A stretch of DNA of 64,000 nucleotides, taken from the NCBI RefSeq assembly GCF_002855555.1, contig NZ_PKRT01000001.1:2446001-2510000 (forward strand). The letters run 5' to 3'. Below the pieces are notes generated by a model. It saw only the letters and a program-made list of their open reading frames with translations. It was not told where the DNA came from and ran no database searches. The position numbers and the translations under genes were made by a program. Below are positions 45,110 through 52,941 of the stretch, piece by piece (position 1 is the stretch's first letter; each line of letters starts with the position of its first letter). Source of the DNA: Novosphingobium sp. TH158 (GTDB lineage: Bacteria > Pseudomonadota > Alphaproteobacteria > Sphingomonadales > Sphingomonadaceae).

Positions 45110-46243
45110 ATGGGCAGCAATCGGGGAAGGTACCGGCTCCTGAGCGGGGCAATCGGCGCAGCACTGCTAGTCGCCAGCCCCGCCGGACTTTCCGCGCAAG
45201 ACAATGCGCGAACCCCGTTGGGCGCCGACATGAAGGGCGAGACGACCGTCGAGGCGGAGGCGGGCAAGATCGAGGCAAAGCTGCTTTCGGGCCTTGCCGT
45301 AAAGAATGCCGCGAAGCGTATCGTTGACGAGATCGGCACCGATTACACCAACCTGACCTTCGTTGTCCTGCCCCTGCCCAAGGACGAGACGGCATCGAGC
45401 GACTATGTCGGTGGTGCCGGCTGGGACGTGCTGCCCAACCTGGAAAGCCTGCCGAAGCTTAACGACATGCTCCAGCTGCGCGAGGACCTTGACGGGTTCA
45501 AGATGCGCTATGCCAGCATCGTTGCGGCCGGCACGAAGGCCTGCAAGCCGGCGCTCCAGTCAGAGGCCATCGACAAGTCGATCACCGGATCGCTGGGCTC
45601 CGCCACATCGGTTCTCAACGCGGCTACCCCGCTGCTTGACCTGTTCAAGCAGGATTTCACCTATGGCGGGCATTCGCTGAGGATCAGGGACGGGATGCTG
45701 GTTTCGGCCATTCGCGGTGAAATTGCCAAGCGGCGCAAACCGCTGGCACCATCCGCAGCATCCGGCGGGGCCCGGACCTTTGCCGCGGCAATGCAGATGC
45801 TCGAACGCGAACTTTCCGCTTTGCCAACCGCTGCCCGGTGCGCCGAAGATAGCGGCGCGGAACAATTGCGAAAGGAACTGGCGGATGAATTTGCCCGGTT
45901 CCGCGCCGACCTGTCATGGCCCGGCAGCGAGGAAGGGCTGACCGTGCTGGAAGCTGCCGAAAAGCAATTGCGCCAGTTCGGCCCGAGGCCAGCGACGCTG
46001 GTGCTTTCCATCGATGCAAGCGGGGCGACGACCGTAAAGAAGAAAAACCTCTTCACCATGTTCGGCGCGGAATCGCTGACGGTCTCGAGCGGGGTCGTGG
46101 TTTCGTACGAATTCTACGAGCCCCGGTCCGGCGGCGTGCGATCCCTGCGTGCCGGCGGTGTCCTCAGCTGCATGTCGGGCGCAGTCGGTTTTCGCGCGAT
46201 CCACAAGGGCCGCAAGGTGACTTCGCAGGCGACCTGTTACTGA
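45110..46243 (+). CDS. Secreted protein of unknown function
   Basis: The 377-residue protein has a signal peptide (cleavage near LSAQ). No domain is recognised. Features seen are a helical central region (QLREDLDGFKMRYASI, TFAAAMQMLERELSALP) and a Ser/Thr- and Val-rich beta C-terminus ending in RKVTSQATCY with two possible disulfide cysteines (VLSCMSG and ATCY). It stands between thiC and the channel gene; context gives no function. Confidence 0.8.
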   Translation: MGSNRGRYRLLSGAIGAALLVASPAGLSAQDNARTPLGADMKGETTVEAEAGKIEAKLLSGLAVKNAAKRIVDEIGTDYTNLTFVVLPLPKDETASSDYVGGAGWDVLPNLESLPKLNDMLQLREDLDGFKMRYASIVAAGTKACKPALQSEAIDKSITGSLGSATSVLNAATPLLDLFKQDFTYGGHSLRIRDGMLVSAIRGEIAKRRKPLAPSAASGGARTFAAAMQMLERELSALPTAARCAEDSGAEQLRKELADEFARFRADLSWPGSEEGLTVLEAAEKQLRQFGPRPATLVLSIDASGATTVKKKNLFTMFGAESLTVSSGVVVSYEFYEPRSGGVRSLRAGGVLSCMSGAVGFRAIHKGRKVTSQATCY

Positions 46244-46269
46244 TCCGGCAATCGGCGCCGGGCGGAAAG

Positions 46270-47322
46270 TCAGCTCGTCCGGATAACCTCGACGATGCGG
46301 TCGCCCTCGGCGATTACCGGGTTCTGCCAGAAGCCCAGCGTTTCTTCGCCGCGGACCAGCTTGATCGCGCGGCCGGTGGTGATCGCGTCGAGCGGTTTGC
46401 CGACCTCGCTGGCGCTGGCACGGCGCTCGTGGAGCAGCAGGCCGGCATCGGCGGAGGCAAGGTCGGCGAGCGTGTCCACCGCGTGCCGGTCTGCGGCGGC
46501 GCGGGCGAGCATGTGGCCGCCCATGCGGACCGGGTTGAGCACGATATTGGCCCCGGCCTGGGCGAGCAGGTCCTCGTTTTCCTCAAGCCGGGCCGTGGCG
46601 CTGATCTGCACGTCGGGATGGAGCTGGCGTGCGGAAAGGACGACCAGCGCGGTCGCATCGTCGCGGCTGGTGGAAACCAGCACGGCGCAGGCGGTTTCGA
46701 TGCGCGCTGCCTTCAGCACCGAATTCTGCGTGGCGTCGCCCTCGATCGCGCTGAAGCCTTCGGCGGTCGCGGCGGCAATGCGGGCCGGATCGGGATCGAC
46801 GACCACGATCTGTTCGGGACGGACCCCGCCTGCCACCAGTTCACGCGCGGCGAAGCTTCCGCCCGCGCCATAGCCGCAGATGATCGTATGGTCTTTCAGG
46901 GAGTTGCGGATCATGGCGGTGCGTATCCTGTCGATCGAATTGCGGAAGACGAAATCGTAGGCCGTGCCCAAGAAGATCAGCCAGACGAAGACCCGGATCG
47001 GCGTGACGACGAAGGATTCGAACAGCTTGGCCTGGTCGCTGATCGGCACGATATCGCCATAGCCCACCGTGGTGATGGTGATCGTGGTGAAATAGATGGC
47101 GTCGATGAAGCTGATGTGGCCGTCGATATTGTCCTTCAGGCCGTCGCGGTCGAACCAGTGGACGGCGAGTGCCATGCCCATCAGCGCCAGCACCAGCATC
47201 ACGCGCAGGCCCAGCGACTGCCACGGATCGAGCGTGGCGCGGCGGCGCAGGGGATGGAAGCGGTCGGCCCGCTTCAGGCCCTGGCTGCGATAGACGACGG
47301 GGGCGCGAAGACGCATGGCCAT
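46270..47322 (-). CDS. Potassium channel with RCK (TrkA-N/C) domain
   Basis: The ~350-residue protein has two transmembrane helices around the selectivity filter TTVGYGD, then a cytoplasmic RCK domain with the nucleotide-binding GYGAGGSFAARELV (GxGxxG type) and VVVDPDPARI, then a TrkA-C-like domain. It is a ligand- or NAD-gated K+ channel of Kch/MthK type. Start taken at 47322 or 47316 (MAMRLR); the longer frame to 47358 has no better site. Confidence 0.9.
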   Translation of the reverse strand: MAMRLRAPVVYRSQGLKRADRFHPLRRRATLDPWQSLGLRVMLVLALMGMALAVHWFDRDGLKDNIDGHISFIDAIYFTTITITTVGYGDIVPISDQAKLFESFVVTPIRVFVWLIFLGTAYDFVFRNSIDRIRTAMIRNSLKDHTIICGYGAGGSFAARELVAGGVRPEQIVVVDPDPARIAAATAEGFSAIEGDATQNSVLKAARIETACAVLVSTSRDDATALVVLSARQLHPDVQISATARLEENEDLLAQAGANIVLNPVRMGGHMLARAAADRHAVDTLADLASADAGLLLHERRASASEVGKPLDAITTGRAIKLVRGEETLGFWQNPVIAEGDRIVEVIRTS

Positions 47323-47438
47323 GTGATGCGCATTCCCGCACGAAAAGGCAACCGGCACTGCGGCTTGCCGAAAATCGTGGCGCGCGCGGCAAGGTGCGCT
47401 AAACTCTGCCCGTCGCCGGTCCGAGAAGGAGGGTACTG

Positions 47439-47708
47439 ATGCGGCATATCAATCCATTCAGGGCAGCAACATCGGTGGGCGTGGTGCTCGGCCTGTTCCA
47501 TTTCGCCTGGGCCATGCTGGTGGCGCTGGGCTGGGCGAAGCCGATCATGGACTTCGTGCTGGGCCTGCATTTCATCCAGCTGGAATATGGCATGGCCCCC
47601 TTCGCCGCAGGCACGGCGGCAGGGCTCGTCGCGCTGACCTTCAGCGTGGGATACCTGTTCGGGCTGGTCTTCGCGCTGGTGTGGAACCGGCTGGTCGGCA
47701 AGCCCTGA
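47439..47708 (+). CDS. Small membrane protein of unknown function (89 aa)
   Basis: The protein has two long hydrophobic segments (about 11-36 and 55-82) linked by a short loop (GLHFIQLEYGMAPF). Such two-helix proteins are common in sphingomonads but have no assigned role. The ATG follows AGAAGGAGGG, a good ribosome-binding site. Confidence 0.75.
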   Translation: MRHINPFRAATSVGVVLGLFHFAWAMLVALGWAKPIMDFVLGLHFIQLEYGMAPFAAGTAAGLVALTFSVGYLFGLVFALVWNRLVGKP

Positions 47709-47726
47709 CTCCGCCGGGGGCGGCGC

Positions 47727-47996
47727 TCAGGCCAGCGGGTTCTCGTGGTAGAATTCCACCTGCATCTTCGCCCCCGCGGCGGGCTCGACATGGTGCAGCA
47801 CTTCCGGCGGGATGAGGCCGGGATTGCCCGGCGTCACCCGCACGTTGCCCGATCCGTCCTCGAAGACGAGCAGGACTTCCCCTTCCAGCACGTTCAGCAG
47901 GCCCCAGGTTCCCGCCTTGGTCGAATGGGCCGAACGGATGCCTGCGGGCAGGCGGTCGGACGTCCAGACGGAGGTGGTCTTGTAAGGCTCTGCCAT
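47727..47996 (-). CDS. DUF1971 cupin-like protein
   Basis: The 89-residue single-domain protein has the DUF1971 pattern TKAGTWGLLNVLEGEV followed by PGLIPPEVLHHVEP and FYHENP, a cupin-like barrel. It is sometimes fused to tellurite-resistance methyltransferases, and here it is alone. It lies 11 bp after the PhnA-like gene on the same strand, so cotranscription is likely. Confidence 0.8.
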   Translation of the reverse strand: MAEPYKTTSVWTSDRLPAGIRSAHSTKAGTWGLLNVLEGEVLLVFEDGSGNVRVTPGNPGLIPPEVLHHVEPAAGAKMQVEFYHENPLA

Positions 47997-48007
47997 CGCG
48001 TGGTCTC

Positions 48008-48316
48008 CTAGCGTTTGCGGACGAACTCTGCCCGCAGGACAAGCCCCTTGATGCCGGGATACCTGCAGTCGATTTCCTGCGCATCGCCGGTCAGGCGGAT
48101 CGAGGGGATGACGGTGCCCTGCTTCAGCGTCTGGCCCGCGCCCTTGACGGTAAGATCCTTGACCAGCGTCACCGAATTCCCGTCGGCCAGCAGGTTGCCC
48201 ACGGCATCGCGCACTTCAACCGCGCTTTCCGCGGCCCGCTTTGCGGCCAGTGCCGAGGCGGGCAGCCATTCGCCGCTGTCCTCGTCATATACATAGTCTT
48301 CGTCGTCGCCGCTCAT
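48008..48316 (-). CDS. PhnA/YjdM-domain protein lacking the zinc ribbon
   Basis: The 102-residue protein aligns with the C-terminal PhnA domain (VRDAVGNLLADGNSVTLVKD, GTVIPSIRLTGDAQEIDC). E. coli YjdM has an N-terminal CxxC zinc ribbon; here that part is replaced by an acidic segment (DDEDYVYDEDSGEWLPA) with no CxxC. Despite the name, a role in phosphonate use is not supported by context. I chose the Met at 48316; 48334 is possible. Confidence 0.85.
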   Translation of the reverse strand: MSGDDEDYVYDEDSGEWLPASALAAKRAAESAVEVRDAVGNLLADGNSVTLVKDLTVKGAGQTLKQGTVIPSIRLTGDAQEIDCRYPGIKGLVLRAEFVRKR

Positions 48317-48330
48317 CGGGTTCCCTGTCT

Positions 48331-48927
48331 TCATCCTGCCTGCCAGACGCGGATCGCATCGACCGGCCAGACGAGCATTAGCACGTTGAGGGTAAGGTTG
48401 TCGCGGATCATCGCCAGGGTAAACAGCTCGAAGGCCAGTGCCAGCGCCACGCTCGCCCAAGCCGGCAGGCGACTGGCGACAAGAAAGCCCAGCACCATGA
48501 AGCCGATGTCGGACAGCGAATTGACCACGCTGTCGCCGGCATAGCCATAGCTCATGGTCACGGCGCGATAGCGGTCGATGATCACGGGCGAGTTTTCCAG
48601 CAGCTCCCAGAAGCCTTCGAAGGCAACGGCGATCGGCAGCGCCCAGATCGCCGGCCTGCCGCCGAACCATCGCCAGCGCCGCCACAGCAGGTGTGCGAAG
48701 AAATAGAACAGCAGGCCATGGATCACGTGGCTGAACGAATACCAGTCGGCGATGTGCTGGCTGTTCTCGGCAGACTGGACCAGCCCGTGCCACAGTTTCA
48801 CCGTGCCGCACTGGCAGATCGGCACCCGCCCCATGGCAAGCAGCACGGCACCGATGGCCAGCGCCATGACCAGCGAGAGAACCGCGCTCCGGCGGTTGGG
48901 AAGGAGGCTCTGCATCGTGTTCATCAT
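48331..48927 (-). CDS. DUF2585 family membrane protein
   Basis: The 198-residue protein has four to five hydrophobic segments and conserved-looking motifs CQCGTVKLWHG, SHVIHGLLFYF and GYAGDSVVNS. These match the DUF2585 family by eye. Function is unknown. It precedes the PhnA-like and DUF1971 genes closely, giving a probable three-gene operon. Confidence 0.78.
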   Translation of the reverse strand: MMNTMQSLLPNRRSAVLSLVMALAIGAVLLAMGRVPICQCGTVKLWHGLVQSAENSQHIADWYSFSHVIHGLLFYFFAHLLWRRWRWFGGRPAIWALPIAVAFEGFWELLENSPVIIDRYRAVTMSYGYAGDSVVNSLSDIGFMVLGFLVASRLPAWASVALALAFELFTLAMIRDNLTLNVLMLVWPVDAIRVWQAG

Positions 48928-48971
48928 GCCCGATCGTTGCGCCTTCGCAAGCTTTGGCTAAGAAAGTGCGA

Positions 48972-49871
48972 ATGAACCGCACGGTGCCGATAACCGACGA
49001 GCAGATTGCCGCCTTCGCGCGCGATGGCGCGGTCGTGCTGCGCGGGGTGCTGGACACGGCGGAGCGCGACCTGCTGGCCGCCGGGGTGGAAGAAGCCTGG
49101 CACCGGCGCGACCATCGCCACTCCATCGTCCGCAATGCGGAAGGCCGGGGCGAGACGCTGGTCGAGCAATACCCCAGCCAGTCCAGCCCGTCGCTTGCCG
49201 CGCTGTTGCAGGGCGGGCTGCCCGCGCTGATTGCCGCGCGGATGATGGGCACGCCCACGGCCCAGCTGATCTTCGACCAGGTGTTCTACAAGGCGGCAGG
49301 CCCCATCGCGCCGACCCCCTGGCACCAGGACACGCCCTTCCTGCGCGTGCGCGGAGACCAGATGGCGCGCGTCTGGCTCTGTGCGGATCGCAGCCCGGGA
49401 GACCTGACCTTGCAGGTGGTGCGCGGATCGCACCGCTGGAACGTGGTCTACAACACCCGCACTGTCGCCGCATCGCCGGTCATGTCGGAGCGCAAGGGAG
49501 AGTTCGAGGCGACCCAGCTGGGCGATGCCCACTTGCCGCTGGTGCCGGACGTGGCGGGCAATCGCGACAGTTTCGACATCCTGCGCTTCGATGTCGAGCC
49601 CGGCGATGCGCTGGTGTTCCACGGCAACGTCCTGCACGGGGCCGATGGCCACCCCGACTGGCCGAGCCCGCGCCGCGCTTTCGCCACCCTGTGGGGCGGG
49701 CCGCAGCTGCGCCATCACCGTAGCGAGGGAAAGAGCTTTCCGCCGCCCGGTGGCGAACCGGACGGGCCGATACCGCACGGCGATGCCATATCGCTGCACC
49801 CGCGCGCGTTTCCGCAGGGCTGGCCCATCGCCCGCGCCGATGGACTGGCGCAGCCGTCGCGGCGCGGCTAA
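48972..49871 (+). CDS. Phytanoyl-CoA dioxygenase (PhyH) family protein
   Basis: From the ATG at 48972 the protein has 299 residues. The Fe(II)/2-oxoglutarate motif HxD is in PTPWHQDTPFL, the distal His in DALVFHGNVLHGAD, and the 2OG-binding Arg probably in RRAFATLW. It hydroxylates an unknown substrate. The LOG gene follows after 10 bp, likely cotranscribed. Confidence 0.88.
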   Translation: MNRTVPITDEQIAAFARDGAVVLRGVLDTAERDLLAAGVEEAWHRRDHRHSIVRNAEGRGETLVEQYPSQSSPSLAALLQGGLPALIAARMMGTPTAQLIFDQVFYKAAGPIAPTPWHQDTPFLRVRGDQMARVWLCADRSPGDLTLQVVRGSHRWNVVYNTRTVAASPVMSERKGEFEATQLGDAHLPLVPDVAGNRDSFDILRFDVEPGDALVFHGNVLHGADGHPDWPSPRRAFATLWGGPQLRHHRSEGKSFPPPGGEPDGPIPHGDAISLHPRAFPQGWPIARADGLAQPSRRG

Positions 49872-49881
49872 GGCAGCGGGC

Positions 49882-50463
49882 ATGAAACGCCTTGCCGTCT
49901 ATTGCGGGTCTGCCAGTCCCGCCGATCCGCGCTATATCGAACTCGCCGCAGAGGTTGGCCGCGGCCTTGCCGAACGCGGCATCGGGGTTGTTTATGGCGG
50001 CGGCCGGCTGGGCCTGATGGGCGCGGTTGCCACGGGGGCCTTGCAGGCCGGCGGCGAGGTGATCGGCGTGATCCCCGAAGCGCTGGTATCGTCAGAGGTC
50101 GCCAACCGCGAATGCACCGAACTGCACGTGGTGCCCGGCATGCACGAACGCAAGCTGGCCTTCACCGAGCTGTCCGACGGGTTCCTGACCATTCCCGGCG
50201 GCGTCGGCACCATGGACGAGCTGTGGGAGGCCGTTTCCTGGGCGCAGCTGGGCTATCATTCGAAGCCGGTCGGCGTGCTCAATGCCTTCGGGTTCTATGA
50301 CCAGCTGCTGGCCTTCAACCGCCACATGATCGAGGTGGGCTTCATCCGTCCCGCCCATGCCGGGATCATCATTGCCGAGCACGAACTGGACCTGCTGCTC
50401 ACCCGCATGGCCGCGCACGAGCCGCACACGCCGATCTTCGCCATGAAGGCGGACGATCTCTAG
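49882..50463 (+). CDS. LOG family (cytokinin-activating-like) phosphoribohydrolase
   Basis: The 193-residue Rossmann-like protein starts at ATG 49882 and has the two LOG motifs: PGGVGTMDELWE and, before it, GGGRLGLMG. LOG proteins release free base from nucleotide monophosphates. The stop codon overlaps the convergent channel gene's stop in the palindrome CTAG (50460-50463). Confidence 0.9.
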   Translation: MKRLAVYCGSASPADPRYIELAAEVGRGLAERGIGVVYGGGRLGLMGAVATGALQAGGEVIGVIPEALVSSEVANRECTELHVVPGMHERKLAFTELSDGFLTIPGGVGTMDELWEAVSWAQLGYHSKPVGVLNAFGFYDQLLAFNRHMIEVGFIRPAHAGIIIAEHELDLLLTRMAAHEPHTPIFAMKADDL

Positions 50464-50843
50464 GGCCTTGCGCCCCGGACCTGTTCCAGCCGTTCCAGTC
50501 GCTCGTCGATCCGCTTCAGGCTATCGAGGATCTGCACCTGCTCTTCATGGGTGAAGGCATCGCGATCCTCGTTGAGGCGGTCGACCAGCCGCACGACGAT
50601 CATCGGCGCGACGACGAAGATCGACAGGTGCATCAGCGCAACCGCCACGAACTGCCCCGCGCCGGTCTTGGGGCTGATATCGCCATAGCCGGTGGAGGTG
50701 GCGGTGGTCGCCGCCCAGTATAGCGCCGTGGTATAGTCCAGCCCTTCGAAGCGGGCGAGCAGGGCGGCGCTGACCAGCAGCAGCACGGCATAGATGATCG
50801 CCAGTTCGACGAAGGTATCGGTCGCAGCCCTCAGCTTCTTCAT
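50460..50843 (-). CDS. Small ion channel (Ion_trans_2), last gene of DUF350 operon
   Basis: The 127-residue protein has two transmembrane helices around the filter TSTGYGDISP and a C-terminal coiled coil (EEQVQILDSLKRIDERLERLE). It is a two-helix potassium-type channel without an RCK domain. It is 3 bp after the ATP-grasp gene, so cotranscribed with the DUF350-YgiB-ligase set. Confidence 0.9.
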   Translation of the reverse strand: MKKLRAATDTFVELAIIYAVLLLVSAALLARFEGLDYTTALYWAATTATSTGYGDISPKTGAGQFVAVALMHLSIFVVAPMIVVRLVDRLNEDRDAFTHEEQVQILDSLKRIDERLERLEQVRGARP

Positions 50844-50846
50844 GGC

Positions 50847-52004
50847 TCAGTCCTCGATGATGTGGGGGATGAAGCGCGATCGGTTGGCGGTGATCAGCCC
50901 GTCCTCGCGGATGCCCAGACCGGCCGCCTCGCCGCCGACGATCCACGCACCGAGCACCGGATAGGCCTTGCCCCCGACCGGGCCGAAATCGCGCAGCGGG
51001 TAGCGTTCCTGGTAGACCAGCCGCGCCCGGCTGTAATTGCCTTGCGAGCGTGCGACGACGCGCCCATCGGCGACCACTTCGACATTCGCCCCCTCGCGCG
51101 CCAGCACCGGCTTCGAGACATAGTCCTTGCCCGCCTTGTGGGCATCGAAAGTGGCGGGCAGCAGGTTGGGATGGCCGGGGAACATGTCCCACAGCACGGC
51201 CAGCACCGCCTTGTTGCTCCACATCATCTTCCACACCGGTTCGATCCACAGGGTGTCGGTGATGCGCGGCAGGATCTTCTCGCCGAAATCCTCCACCGCC
51301 ATCCATTCCCATGGATAGAGCTTGAACAGCGCGGTGATCAGGTAATCGTCCTGGTCGAGGATGCGCCCCTGCGCATCGATGCCGATCTGGTCAATCAGCA
51401 CGCCCTGCGTCTCGCAGCCGGCCTCCATGGCGATCTCGCGCATGTAGGTGGTGGTGATCGTGTCCTCGTGCGCCTCGTCGTCGACATGGGTGAACCAGGC
51501 CCGTCCGCCGGGCAGGCGGGGCAGGATCGTGCGCCAGCGCGCCACGAGCTTTTCGTGCAGGCTGTTCAGCTGGTCGCGCTGGGGAAAGCGGTCTTCCTTC
51601 CAGTCCCACTGGACGATGGCGGTTTCCAGCATGGAGGTGGGCGTATCGCAGTTGAACTCGAACAGCTTGGGCGGGCCGCTGCCGTTGTAGCCGAAATCGA
51701 AACGGCCATAGTCGAGCATGGGGTCCTGCCGCTGCCAGGCCTGGCGCACGGCATCGTGGTAGGCGGAGGGGATGCCGCAGAGCGAGAGCAGCCGTTCATC
51801 GCCCGCGATCTTATCGCCGGCCTGGCGGTAAAGCGACTGGACTTCCTCGGCCGCGGCCTCGATCGCCTCGATCTCCGCCAGGGTGAAGCTGTAGCAGGCG
51901 CTCTCGTCCCAATAGGCGCCGTCGGCATCGCTGTGCCAGATCAGCCCCTGTTCCTCGACCGCCGCCTGCCAGTTCTCGCGCGGCTGGACCGCAAGCCGCT
52001 TCAC
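50847..52004 (-). CDS. Glutathionylspermidine synthase-like ATP-grasp amidoligase
   Basis: The 385-residue protein belongs to the GSP-synthetase ATP-grasp family (YgiC/YjfC type). It contains LFEFNCDTPTSMLE, YPWEWM, LLPATFD and SKPVLAREGANVEVV, the segments that bind ATP and carboxylate substrate. It lacks the amidase domain of true E. coli Gss. It likely forms an amide bond between an unknown acid and an amine. The gene order DUF350, YgiB-like, this ligase copies E. coli yjfL-yjfM-yjfC. Confidence 0.9.
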   Translation of the reverse strand: MKRLAVQPRENWQAAVEEQGLIWHSDADGAYWDESACYSFTLAEIEAIEAAAEEVQSLYRQAGDKIAGDERLLSLCGIPSAYHDAVRQAWQRQDPMLDYGRFDFGYNGSGPPKLFEFNCDTPTSMLETAIVQWDWKEDRFPQRDQLNSLHEKLVARWRTILPRLPGGRAWFTHVDDEAHEDTITTTYMREIAMEAGCETQGVLIDQIGIDAQGRILDQDDYLITALFKLYPWEWMAVEDFGEKILPRITDTLWIEPVWKMMWSNKAVLAVLWDMFPGHPNLLPATFDAHKAGKDYVSKPVLAREGANVEVVADGRVVARSQGNYSRARLVYQERYPLRDFGPVGGKAYPVLGAWIVGGEAAGLGIREDGLITANRSRFIPHIIED

Positions 52005-52005
52005 G

Positions 52006-52404
52006 TCAGGAGCGGCCGCCGCCGAACGAGCGCGAGCTTGAGCCGAAGCCCCCGCGCGAGACCGCGGCCGAGCGGGTCAGGTTGGTGGCCGAAGGCGCGC
52101 TGGCGTAGGACTTGAACGGGTCTGCCGTGGCGCTGCCGACAAAGCGCTTGTCGCTGATCGAATCCCCGTAATAGGGCACCGGCGAGCGCCGGGCGATGTA
52201 GTACCAGCCGCCCGAATGGCCCGAGCGATAGGTGCTGCGGTTGTTGCAGCGCCAGTCCTCGATGCGCTGGCCGTTCTGGTCCACGCAGACGCGGGTGTCG
52301 TTATCGGCGATCACGTTGCCGTCCCAGTCATCGCCGGACGAGCAGCCCGCAAGCGACGAAAGCGTCGCCGCCATGGCCGAGGTGAGGACGAGTTGTTTCT
52401 TCAT
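52006..52404 (-). CDS. YgiB/YjfM (DUF1190)-like lipoprotein
   Basis: The 132-residue protein has a lipobox signal (LSSLAGC) and a small periplasmic domain with paired Cys (TRVCVDQ and DWRCNN). It ends in a Ser/Gly-rich tail (RGGFGSSSRSFGGGRS) typical of YgiB proteins. It is probably an outer-leaflet partner of the ATP-grasp ligase. The ligase ATG begins 1 bp after its stop. Confidence 0.85.
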   Translation of the reverse strand: MKKQLVLTSAMAATLSSLAGCSSGDDWDGNVIADNDTRVCVDQNGQRIEDWRCNNRSTYRSGHSGGWYYIARRSPVPYYGDSISDKRFVGSATADPFKSYASAPSATNLTRSAAVSRGGFGSSSRSFGGGRS

Positions 52405-52429
52405 GGGCTCTATCCTTCGTCAGGGCCGG

Positions 52430-52837
52430 TCAGGGCACCATGCAGGCGGCCTGCAGCACGCCTACGCCAAGCCCCATGCCGCCCACGAAGATGCCCGATG
52501 CGGTGCAACCTTCGGCAATGCGCTGCGAGATCGCCTTGAACAGGAAGCGCGCCACGATAACGAAGACCGCCAGCTGCACCAGCGCGGCCACCGCACCCCA
52601 CAGCAGCATGTCGGGGATGGAGACCGAATGGCCGATGACGATGGCCATGGGCACGGCAAAGCCCAGGAAGGTGCCGGTCAGCTGCGTGGCGGCAGCCGAA
52701 TTGCCATCGCGGATCAGGGCGAATTCGCGGTGCGGCGTGCAGAACGAATAGAGCGCCAGGAAAGCCGCTGCCAGCGCCACGGCCGAGCCGAAATAGGCCA
52801 GGAAGTGAGGCAGGGTCTGGGTGAAATAGTGCAGCAT
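52430..52837 (-). CDS. DUF350 family membrane protein (YjfL-like)
   Basis: The 135-residue protein has four transmembrane segments and the DUF350 pattern (AAATQLTGTFLGFAVPMAI, then GCTASGIFVGGMGLGVG). It opens the operon, 25 bp before the YgiB-like gene. DUF350 genes usually accompany GSP-synthetase-like ligases. Function unknown, probably a membrane platform for the modification system. Confidence 0.88.
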   Translation of the reverse strand: MLHYFTQTLPHFLAYFGSAVALAAAFLALYSFCTPHREFALIRDGNSAAATQLTGTFLGFAVPMAIVIGHSVSIPDMLLWGAVAALVQLAVFVIVARFLFKAISQRIAEGCTASGIFVGGMGLGVGVLQAACMVP

Positions 52838-52877
52838 CGATCTTCCCCCTTGCGGCGCTGTCCAGTGGCGCGGCCTT

Positions 52878-52893
52878 CAGCGTTTATACGCTG
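52878..52893. promoter_or_regulatory. Inverted repeat at DUF350 operon promoter
   Basis: CAGCGT-TTAT-ACGCTG is a 6-bp inverted repeat. On the minus strand it contains TATAAA, a plausible -10, 40 bp before the DUF350 start. Confidence 0.4.
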
Positions 52894-52941
52894 ACCATGC
52901 CACCGGGGCGGGCAAGTAGCAACCTGTTGTGGCAAAACGAT

